Translations under genes and position numbers: made by a program
Source: Haematobia irritans
Taxonomy: Eukaryota; Arthropoda; Insecta; Diptera; Muscidae
Length of the DNA stretch: 64,000 nucleotides
Assembly: GCF_050003625.1 (NCBI RefSeq)
Contig: NC_134401.1
Span: 93,908,852 to 93,972,851, forward strand
Direction: 5' to 3'
The notes under the pieces: generated by a model
Databases searched by the model: none
What the model saw: only the letters and a program-made list of their open reading frames with translations
What the model was told of the DNA's origin: nothing
Part shown: one piece after another, positions 56,235-64,000 of the stretch
How the letters are laid out: each line of letters starts with the position of its first letter
Position numbering within the stretch: position 1 is the stretch's first letter

Positions 56235-56950
56235 TTATTTTAATTTTACCTTTTGCCGGACGGGGATTCGAACAGCGGACCACACAGTTTGTAAGGATCA
56301 AAGAAGTAGCTGATCAATTGCCCAAGGAAAAATAAAAGGTTAATTTTGTAATAACAAGCAACAACCACCAACTTAATTCAATATCGCTCCCTGTTAAATA
56401 GCGCTCCAAGCTACTAAACACATATATGTTTATAGGCTATTTCTAAATTAATATATGTTTGCATCCAAGCATATTATATTTACAAACATTTTATGTCCCA
56501 AACATAATATGGTCTAACATATTAACATATATGTCCCAAACATGTTATGCTAGTTTATGAACATTATATGCTTGCACTCAAAAATATTGTGTTTAAAAAT
56601 TTGTGTTCCAAACATATAATGTTTATAGCCAAACATATGAAAAACAGTCGTTTTCATCCGTGTATATCAAAACCTAGACCGATATAGCTCATCTTCGAAC
56701 TTGGCCTGTGTACAGAGAAAAGAAAAAAAAAGAAAAGATTCTGTCCCAAATTTCAGGACAATAGCTCCATTATTGAAGGCTGTAGCGTGATTACAAGAGA
56801 CAGACAGACAGACGGACATGCTTATATTAGAATTTCTCCCTGATCAAGAATATATATACTTTATATAGTCGGAAATCGACATTTCGATGTGTTACAAATG
56901 GAATGACAAACTTTTTATACCTCTCTCACCATTCTATGGTGGTGGATATA

Positions 56951-58083
56951 AAATACAAAGTGAAATAGCAGAAAAAAATTCTAGAGTAATACAAAGGATC
57001 CAAAAATGGAGTCCTATGACAAGCCCATGTAAAATTCATTGGAGACGATCCAAGTCTTCATTGCTTCCGGATCACATATTGGTGGTGCAAACTACTTTTT
57101 GGAATCTCGGCTTTTGCGAGGAATCGTTATATCGTCTTATAATTTATTCCTGAACAAGAATATATAGACTTTATGTAGTCGGAAACCGATATTTCTGATA
57201 TTTGGAAATAGAAATGGAATATGTTTTAAGTCAAGACCACATGTGTCTGCCATGTTATTTGTCATCGCATGACAATTTTATTGGTGGTTTTTAACAAAAG
57301 CAACACCCCATCTACGAGAGACCAGCCAGAAGCAGAACAGCAAAAACTCCATATATCGAGCCGAACCATCCAAACTAAATAACGATGATGATGATGATGA
57401 TGACGTCGTCGATGATTGCGTTAGCATTTGCTTATTCCAAGGGTCTAGACCGGCATTCTCTATCCATGGATGGATAGATGGATTGGATTGGACGGACAGG
57501 CAGGCAGGCTGACAGTGAATACCCGAGACAGACATTTTCATTTCAATATTTGTTAGTTTCACATGGAAATGTTGAAGGTTTGCCAAACGTTAAGACTGCA
57601 ATGAAACCAACAAAAAAAACAGCAGTCGGCCCAAAAGCCTTTTGCAGGTAAGTAAATACTCGTAGCACTTTTTGTTATGGCCAATATACATCGTAAGGTA
57701 TTTGCCATTACATTAAGACCAAAACACAAAAAAAAACAACTTCTTCCACACCACTGCACCCTTCTATGGCTGTCAAGGTTTCCTCCGTTTTAGATATGGC
57801 AGAGAGCGTACATGCAAATTTCATTTGCCAACTTCATGGGAGCAAAAAGGCCGATAAAACATTGGAGAAATATATAACCGGAGTGTTTAAGCAGTTTACA
57901 GAATATGCCACCAACACATCAGCAAGTGTGCACAGTGAATACAAGAGATGGAGCGATATTAGTATTTTAAAAGCGAGATCTGATTCGAGCATCTGAAAGG
58001 AAATTCGGTTCACTTTCGCTTTGTCAAATGGCCATTACGGTATGGCAAACTTATTATACCCCCTTTGGTTGTGGGTGTAAAAA
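56951..58083. other. Fragments of family C, Y and unplaced sequence
   Basis: 57010-57110 resembles the Y element (TCCTATGACAAGCCCATGT). 57120-57205 repeats the family-C block (TATAGACTTTATGTAGTCGG) and 58035-58083 the family-C 5' hairpin (TTATTATACCCCCTTTGG). Between these, 57206-58034 is unplaced. It includes (GAT)n at about 57383-57403 and a GGATGGATAGATGGATTGG stretch. Frames at 57278-57586 and 57766-57996 show no motif I recognise. Confidence 0.45.
57383..57403 (+). repeat. (GAT)n microsatellite
   Basis: Seven GAT units, ending ATGACGTCGTCGATGATTGC. Unlike the surrounding AT-rich repeats, the neighbourhood has mixed composition. Confidence 0.85.
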
Positions 58084-58167
58084 TGCCGCAATCCTTTAAA
58101 AACAGTCTTTTTAACGTGATGGACGTAGACATCTCTACAGTATTGCGCAAGTCTAGATAATAACCGA

Positions 58168-58434
58168 TTGTGTCAAAATACCCCCTTTACAATCATACTA
58201 TCATCTACGATCGAAATGCCTTTTATAAGTTCCACTACCGTTCTCAACCATTTGAACACTCTAAAGGCAACATCCAATCCTGGTCCAGATAGGATACCAG
58301 CAAATATTCTGAGGAAATGTTCTGACAATCTTGCCCTCCCATTATCTGTCATGTTTAATAAATCATTGCATCTTGGATACATACCATATATATGGAAAGA
58401 ATCCAACATAATAATACTTCTACACAAGGTTTGA
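58168..58434 (+). pseudogene. LINE reverse-transcriptase fragment (fingers region)
   Basis: VLNHLNTLKATSNPGPDRIP, ANILRKCSDNLALPLSVMFN and KSLHLGYIPYIWKESNIIIL fit the start of the RT domain in Jockey/CR1/I-type LINEs (KSxGPDxIPxxxLK ... PLxxxFNxSLxxGxxPxxWKxAxIxPI). It ends at HKV* where the KKG motif would follow. About 75 residues; no endonuclease or palm. A different LINE family from the one at 25383, where the motif is FKSPGPDGITPAEL. Confidence 0.75.
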
Positions 58435-59867
58435 TAAAGTTCACACTTTTGTGTGTTTTTTTTTTTTTTTTTTTGATACATTTCGACTGCCAAAAGCACC
58501 GTGACACGACCGCGAGACACTTTGTACTTTTTCATAAGAATTACTCTATATAGACCCAGCAAAACAAGTATATACGGCCGTAAGTTCGGCCAGGCCGAAT
58601 CTTATGTACCCTCCACCATGGATTGCGTAGGAACTTCTACTAAAGGCTGTCATCCACAATCGAATTACTTGGGTTGCGATAACACTTGCCGATGGCAAGG
58701 TATCGTAAAACTTTTTAACACTGTTTTCTAAATTGTAAGTTAGCCCATACGGGGTATATATTAAACAAAAAAAGGCGATTAAATACGTATATAATCTAGT
58801 TTGACAAAATTTTCTATAGAAATAAAATTTTGACAAAATTTTCTATAGAAATGAAACCTTGACAAAATTTTCTATAGAAATAAAATTTTGACAAAATTTT
58901 CTATAGAAATAAAAATTTGACAAAATTTTCTATAGAAATAAAAACTTGACAAAATTTTCTATAGAAATAAAATGTTGACAAAATTTTCTATAGCAATACA
59001 ATTTTGACAAAAATTTCTATAGAAATAAAATGTTGACAAAATTTTGTATAGAAATGAAATTTTGACAAAATTTTGTATAGAAATAAAATGTTGACAAAAT
59101 TTTCTACAGAAATAAATTTTTTACAAAATTTTCTATAGAAATAAAATTTTGACAAACATTTCTATAGAAATAAACTTTTGACAAAACTTTCTATAGAAAT
59201 GAAATTTTAACAAAACTTTCTATAGTAATAAAATTTGACAAAATTTTCTATGGAAATAAAGTTTTGGTAGATTACAAAATTTTCTATAGAAATAAAATTT
59301 TGACAAAATTTTCTATGGAAATAAAATTTTGACAAACATTTGTATAGAAATAAACTTTTGACAAGACTTTCTATAGAAATGAAATTTTGACAAAACTTTC
59401 TATAGTAATAAAATTTGACAAATTTAATAAAGTTTTGGTAGATTATTTTTGGCGATATGGACCAATTTTTGTGTAATAAGTCATCGGCTATATATAACTA
59501 AAGACCGATATGGACCAATTTTTACATGGCTGTTAGAGGCCATATATTGACAAAATGTACCAAATTTCAACCGTATCGGATGACTTTTGCTCCTCCAAGA
59601 GGTTCCGGACGTCAAATCTGGGGACGGTTTATATGGGAACTATATATAATTATGGACCGATATGGACCAATTTTTGCATGGTTGTTAGAGACCATATACA
59701 CGCAAAAAAATAATTCTTTCCTCCCAAACGAAATTTTAGACAAGCAAAGTTCGTTTCTCATTTGCTTTTCGCTGTAATGAAGTGTATTTGGAAGAAAAGG
59801 ATATACTTTTTTGTGATAAACGTTTATTCTTTTCCTGGATGTAAAAACAATTTCATAAAGACAAACT

Positions 59868-59868
<1 letters not shown>

Positions 59869-59909
<41 letters not shown>
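59869..59909 (+). repeat. Poly(A) run of about 41 bases
   Basis: An uninterrupted A homopolymer inside T3. On the minus strand it is a poly(T) downstream of the minus tRNA-like module, which fits a Pol III terminator or an expanded slippage tract. Its exact length is unreliable in any assembly. Confidence 0.85.
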
Positions 59910-59910
<1 letters not shown>

Positions 59911-60049
59911 ATTGTTTTCTTGCTAATTGCATTTTCCCTCACATCTTTCTCACATCCACGAGGTTTTTTAGTTCTTAACAACTTTTCCTGTAATACCAAC
60001 AATGTAGGAGAAATTATACGATTTTATAAATTTTTAAAATTTTTTTTAC

Positions 60050-60125
60050 CTTTCGCCTGGACGGAGAATCGAACCGCGGACCATGCACTTTGTAAGCCAA
60101 CACACTAACCACTGAGCTATGTACC
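60050..60125 (-). promoter_or_regulatory. tRNA-like Pol III promoter module (minus) in T3
   Basis: Minus-strand box B GGTTCGATTCTC (complement 60064-60075) and a box-A-like TAGCTCAGTGG (complement about 60111-60121), which fits consensus. A T-run (A-run on plus, 60034-60048 region T-rich) follows. It is counterpart to the T2 plus module. Confidence 0.6.
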
Positions 60126-60242
60126 TGTTATGGTCATCAATAGATAAATATCCATATAAGTTATATTTATATAGCATAGCTTGCGGCGCCCACGAACCGA
60201 ATAAACAAAGTTTATTTAACAGAAACAAACATTTAGTTTGGC

Positions 60243-60330
60243 ACCGTGGAGCAGTGGTAGCTACGTCCGACTATCATGCCAAGGGTCGTGGGTTCGATCC
60301 CTGCTTCGACCAAAGTTTTTTTTTTTTTAT
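60243..60330 (+). promoter_or_regulatory. tRNA-like Pol III promoter module (plus) in T3
   Basis: Box A TGGAGCAGTGG (60247-60257), box B GGTTCGATCC (60291-60300), T-run 60316-60328. The anticodon-arm region differs from T1 and T2 (CTACGTCCGACTATCATGCC), so the module is evolving separately from the SINE head. Confidence 0.65.
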
Positions 60331-60639
60331 TACATATATTCCAAATATGTTCGGAAGATTCTAAAAAAATGTCAACGTTACATTGTACTATATTAAATTT
60401 TGAACTGTAAAATGTGTCTTATTAAAGACCCAAAGTCATAAAAGAACAGTGTTTGATATAAACGAAATGGACTGTGTTGATGTTTCAAAAATAACTTTTT
60501 TTAGTGAAAAAATAAAAATTTTGTAACAAACAATTTGGTGATAAAAGTTTAAAATTTTCGAAGCAATTCAAAAAACTCTAACAAAAGAAACACGTTTTCG
60601 GTACACGTTTTCCAAACGTTTTTTTCTTTGCGTGTACTA

Positions 60640-61370
60640 ACACCATGTACCAAATTTCAACTGGATCGGATGAATTTTGCTCTTCCAAGAGGCTCCGGAG
60701 GTCAAATCTGGGGATCGGTTTATATGGGGGCTATATATAATTATGGACCGATATGGACCAATTTTTGCATGGTTATTAGAGGCCGTATACTAAGACCACG
60801 TACTAAATTTCAACCGGATCGGAAGAATTTTGTTCCTCCAAGAGGCTCCGGTGGTCAAATCTGGGGATCGGTTTATATGGGAGCTATATATAATAATGGA
60901 CCGATATGGACCAATTTTTGCATGGTTGTTAGAGGCCGTATACTAACATCAGGTACCAAATTTCAACCGGATCCGATGAATTTTGCCTCTCCAAAAGTCT
61001 CCGGAGGTCAAATCTGGGGATCGGTTTATATGGGGGCTATATATAATTATGGACCGATATGGACCAATTTTTGCATGGTTGTTAGAGACCATATACTAAC
61101 ATCAGGTACCAAATTTCAATCGGATCGGATGAATTTTGCCCCTCCAAGAGGCTCCGGAGGTCAAATCTGGGGATCGGTTTATATGGGGGCTATATATAAT
61201 TATGGACCGATATGGACCAATTTTTGCATGGTTGTTAGAGACCGTATACTAAGACCACGTACCAAATTTCAACCGGATCGAATGAATTTTGCTGCTCCGG
61301 GAGGCTCCCCAAGCCAAATTTGGGGATCGGTTTATATGGGGGCTATACGTAAACGTTGTCCGATATGGCC
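60640..61370 (+). repeat. Five 153-bp family-A units
   Basis: The GGGGGCTATATATAATTATG marker (GGGAGC in one unit) recurs at exact 153-bp steps. Units are roughly 90% alike by eye. Both strands remain open in one frame through all units because 153 is divisible by three. The last unit changes to TATACGTAAA, the transition to the conserved 5' block. Confidence 0.92.
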
Positions 61371-61465
61371 CATTTTCAATACCATCCGACCTACATTAAT
61401 AACAACTACTTGTGCCAAGTTTCAAGTCGATAGCTTGTTTCGTTCGGAAGTTAGCGTGATTTCCA

Positions 61466-61567
61466 CAGACGGACGGACAGCCGGACAGACGGACAGACGG
61501 ACAGACGGACAGACGGACGGACGGACAGACGGACGGACAGACGGACAGACGGACGGACGGACGGACA
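61466..61567 (+). repeat. Expanded (GTCY)n minisatellite of D14
   Basis: About 100 bp of GGAC, AGAC and CGGA tetramers, on the minus strand GTCCGTCTGTC. Other family-A copies have only 12-20 bp at this place (for example 5702-5717). The tetranucleotide tract is a standard part of DINE-1 elements; its expansion here is local. Confidence 0.9.
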
Positions 61568-61699
61568 TGCTTAGATCGACTCAGAATTTCACCACCACCC
61601 AGAATATATATACTTTATGGGGTCTTAGAGCAATATTTCGATGTGTTACAAACGGAATGTCAAAGTTAATATACCCCCATCCTATGGTGGAGGGTATAA

Positions 61700-62268
61700 A
61701 AATGTGTAAGTTCTTCTTAAGGCACAACTTTAAAAGAACTTCCAAAAATGTTCTCCCAAAGATATTCTTTATTTTATCTGCACAGGAAGTTCATTTGAGT
61801 CATTTTTTTATAATCCGCTTTTTTCATATTTTTAATGGGAAATTTAAATTTTTATTGTTTAAATGGTTTAAAAACAGATTAAAAATTAATAAAATAGTGC
61901 AAATTATTTAAAAGTTGCCGAAAAAATGCTAAATCCTTTCTAGAAAAATTGCGAATTTTTGAAAATATTTGATGTCAAACGTTCCAGACAAGCGTTACAA
62001 TGCATTAAAAATCATAAACAATTTTAAAAAATTATTTATTTGTCAAAATATCACAAAATTTCTGAATTCACATACAAAACACTAAATTCGCATCACACCT
62101 TAATAAGCGCTACAAATTCAGTGCAACGGCTGTTGAAATGGTGCACATCCGTCCTATGACAAGCCCATGTTAAATTCATCGCTTCTGCGTCAATTTTGCA
62201 CCACTTCCCGATCCAAAAAGAACATTTTCACCACTTTTTTGGCGACGCGTTTTTTGCTGGGGAATTAT
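61700..62268 (-). mobile_element. Y-type element (Y2), one end missing
   Basis: Complement of Y1 (47371-47910): AAGGCACAACTTTAAAAG at the left, AATGCATTAAAAATCATAAA mid-way, TGGCGACGCGTTTTTTGCTGG at the right. The left end lacks the CCCAGCAAAAAATT terminus. AT-rich, no coding frame. Confidence 0.55.
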
Positions 62269-62460
62269 TCTGCCCTAAATGTGAACGTTGTGAACGGATA
62301 TTTTAGTTTTTATCACAGGATCTCAAAAGTATTATAGGATATTTGAAACGCCCAGAAGGAGACGAAATACACATATGGTGTCTTTAGCAATAATGCTTAG
62401 AGCCGTCCCCTGAGCCGGTTGCCTCACTTGGTAGAATTATACAAAAAATTATACATTTTT
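62269..62460 (+). mobile_element. Family-D DINE 5'-block fragment and short spacer
   Basis: CGCCCAGAAGGAGACGAAAT, CACATATGGTGTCTTTAGCA and ATAATGCTTAGAG (62368-62423) match, in reverse, the family-D block at 43520-43570. It is cut on both sides. Confidence 0.55.
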
Positions 62461-63917
62461 ATAGCCTCCACCAAAGGATGGGGGTATATTAACTTTGTCA
62501 TTCCGTTTGTAACACATCGAAATATTGCTCTAAGACCCCATAAAGTATATATATTCTGGGTCGTGGTGAAATTCTGAGTCGATCTGAGCATGTCCGTCCG
62601 TCTGTTGAAATCACGCTAACTTCCGAACGAAACAACCTATCGACTCGAAACTTGGCACAAGTAGTTGTTATTGATGTAGGTCGGATGGTATTGCAAATGG
62701 GCCATATCGGTCCACTTTTACGTATAGCCCCCATATAAACGGACCCCCAAATTTGGCTTGCGGGGTCTCTAAGAGAAGCATCATCCGAGCCGGCTGAAAT
62801 TTGGTACATGGTGTAAGTATATGGTCTCTAACAACTATGCAAAAATTGGTCCACATCGGTCCATCGGTATATATAGCCTCCATATAAACCGATCCCCGAT
62901 TTGGCTTGTGGAGCCTCTAAGAGAAGCAAATTTCATCCGATCCGGCTGAAATTTGGTACATGGTGTTAGTATATGGTCTCTAATGACCATTCAAAAATGA
63001 TCTACATCGGTCCATAATTATATATAGCCCCCTAAAAACCGACCACCAGATTTGACCTCCGGAGCCTCTTGGAAGACCAAAATACATCTGATTCAGTTGA
63101 AATTTGGTACGTGGTGTTAATATATGGCCTCAAACACCCTCAAAATTGGTCGAAATCGGTCCATAATTATATATAGCCCCCATATAAACCGATCCCCAGA
63201 TTTGACCTCCGGAGCCCCTTGGAAGAGCAAAATGCATTCGATTCGGTTGAAATTTGGTACGTGATGTAAGTATATGTTATCCAACAACCATGCAGGAATT
63301 GGTTCATATCAGTCCATAATTATATATAGCCCCATATAAACCGATCCCCAGATTTGACCTCCGGTGCCTTTTGGAGAAGCAAAATTCATCCGATCTTGTT
63401 GAAATTTGGTAATTGGTGGTAGTATATGATATTTTAACAATCATACCAAAAATGGTCCATATCAGTCCATAATCATATATAGCCCCCATATAAACCGATC
63501 CCGAGATTTGGTTTTGGAGCCTCTTGGAGGAGCAAATTTCATCCGAGTCAGTTGAAATGTGGTACATTGTGCTAGTATATGGCCGTTAACAACCATGCCT
63601 AACTAGGTCCATATCGGTCTATAGTTAAATATAGCCCTCATATAAATCGATCCCCAATCACAAAAAATTGGTCCATAACAAGTTCATAATTGTATATAGC
63701 TCCCATATGTTATAAGCGATCCCCATATTTCAATTCTGGCTCTCTACCACGTAGGGACTAACTCACAATTTAGAAAACGATGTTAGGAAGTTTTAAGATA
63801 CCACAACCCAAGTAATTCGATTGTGGATGACAGTCTTTCGTAGAAGTTTCTACGCGATCCATGGTAAAGGGTACATAAGATTCGGCCTGGCCGAACTTAC
63901 GGCCGTATATACTTGTT
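62461..63917 (+). mobile_element. DINE-1-like element, family A (D15), no 29-bp array
   Basis: 5' hairpin TAGCCTCCACCAAAGGATG (first base changes), a short GTCCGTCCGTCTGT, units from 62690 to 63720 with several small indels, then directly the 3' module and TATATACTTGTT at 63917. The 29-bp array is absent between units and 3' module, so the array is optional in family A. Confidence 0.8.
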
Positions 63918-64000
63918 TATTATTTTGTAGATTGATAGAATTCTTGATTTTGGTAGATTTGCAAAATATTCCTTTCCAACTAAGTTGCTTCACAAATTTT
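63918..64000. other. AT-rich end of window, nothing seen
   Basis: 83 bp of AT-rich DNA after D15 with no recognised repeat. Confidence 0.4.

Larger units (their letters stand above)
52731..56662. mobile_element. TIR/Pol III element T5, split by DINE D13
   Basis: Ends CACGCTCACAAAAAATCG and, from the right, CACGGATGAAAACGACTG; TA on both flanks (52729-52730, 56663-56664). Outside the DINE it is nearly the same as T4, including the decayed tRNA-like module (about 56250-56305). Without the insert it is about 965 bp. The DINE at 53268-56234 sits in a T-run that is seven T in T4 and 5+2 here. Confidence 0.9.
52018..56950 (-). mobile_element. DINE-1-like element, family C 5' part, host of T5
   Basis: Family-C units at 52018-52730 and, after T5, 56663-56720, followed by (GACA)n GACGGACATG (about 56805), the TATATACTTTATATAGTCGG block and a hairpin end near 56950. 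T5 is inserted at the TA of GGGAGCTATATCAAAA. The left edge joins family-A sequence at about 52018, at nearly the same point of family C as the B/C join at 17985. Confidence 0.75.
59699..60634 (+). mobile_element. TIR/Pol III element T3 (936 bp)
   Basis: Ends CACGCAAAAAAATAATTC and, from the right, CACGCAAAGAAAAAAACG; TA on both flanks (59697-59698, 60635-60636); the host unit ACCATATACTAACACC is restored on removal. It contains a minus tRNA-like module (60050-60125), a plus module (60243-60330) and a run of about 41 A. Same layout as T1 and T2 with diverged filler. Confidence 0.88.
58563..61697 (-). mobile_element. DINE-1-like element, family A (D14), complete, host of T3
   Basis: 3' end ACAAGTATATACGGCCG, 29-bp array (58800-59440), units at 59450-59698 and 60635-61370, an expanded GGAC/CGGA minisatellite (61466-61567) and the 5' hairpin ending GGAGGGTAT (61697). 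Unit markers at 60726, 60879, 61032, 61185 and 61338 are exactly 153 bp apart. The 427-codon frame 60628-61911 over these units is a repeat translation, not a gene. Confidence 0.9.

Noticed and set aside
57383..57403. Coding polyaspartate from (GAT)n
   Set aside because: A microsatellite in a frame without recognisable flanking protein.
60628..61911. 427-codon open frame, the second longest in the window
   Set aside because: It runs over five 153-bp DINE units, the conserved block and the GGAC minisatellite, which have a period divisible by three. It has no start context, and both strands are open in places. A repeat translation.
1..64000. LTR retrotransposons, endogenous viral sequences or Helitron Rep/helicase genes
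   Set aside because: I looked for protease/integrase motifs, paired long repeats with TG...CA ends and a Rep/helicase frame and saw none. The DINEs are non-autonomous.

Overview
The window looks like repeat-dense intergenic DNA from a higher (brachyceran, probably calyptrate or muscid) fly. The evidence is very AT-rich sequence, many DINE-1/INE-1-like repeats carrying the fly-typical GACCCCATAAAGTATATATA block and (GTCY)n tracts, mariner, hAT, Penelope and I/R1/LOA-group LINE remains, and tRNA-headed SINEs. I recognise no host protein-coding gene, no functional tRNA or rRNA gene and no CRISPR array. Every coding region I can name belongs to a mobile element, and all are truncated, frameshifted or internally deleted. 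The species cannot be fixed from the sequence alone.

The backbone is a set of DINE-like (Helentron-associated, non-autonomous) elements in four divergent families, called A, B, C and D here. In 5'->3' order each has a TATACCC...GGGTATA hairpin, a conserved block, a (GTCY)n minisatellite, several copies of a 153-bp tandem unit, in family A a 29-bp AT-rich array, and a GGCC-rich hairpin ending in TATACTTGTT. Copies lie at about 2.0-3.7, 4.2-5.8, 8.1-11.2, 14.5-23.8, 32.1-33.4, 36.0-37.4, 39.3-43.6, 46.1-58.1, 58.6-61.7 and 62.3-63.9 kb. Later insertions split many of them: a DD41D mariner at 10.3 kb, a Penelope fragment at 19.7 kb, an irritans-like mariner (itself split by a hAT) at 46.4-51.5 kb, MITEs, and TIR elements that carry tRNA-like Pol III promoters.

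Layout: 1-1854, a hAT-like copy carrying a LINE fragment, then TIR/Pol III element T1; 2.0-11.2 kb, DINEs, a SINE, MITEs and the DD41D mariner; 11.7-14.1 kb, a hAT-type element with its 8-bp duplication; 14.5-24.9 kb, nested DINE/LINE/TIR/Penelope; 25.0-32.1 kb, an old LINE holding a near-complete LINE (25383-29119) and a SINE; 32.1-37.4 kb, DINE / old LINE / DINE, with a hAT that has captured a reverse-transcriptase fragment; 37.5-46 kb, SINE relic, little-annotated DNA, DINEs and a split mariner; 46-58 kb, two deep nests; 58-64 kb, an RT fragment, a large DINE with TIR/Pol III element T3, and a further DINE.

The strongest leads are: (1) an exact 153-bp spacing kept in four divergent DINE families; (2) TIR elements with two divergent tRNA-like Pol III promoters; (3) a hAT-like element that has captured a LINE RT fragment and is present twice; (4) a LINE and SINE sharing one 3' tail; (5) a 552-bp hAT-type element built largely of CTCACG/CGTGAG words; and (6) paired empty and filled sites showing DINE insertion into A/T runs without target duplication.
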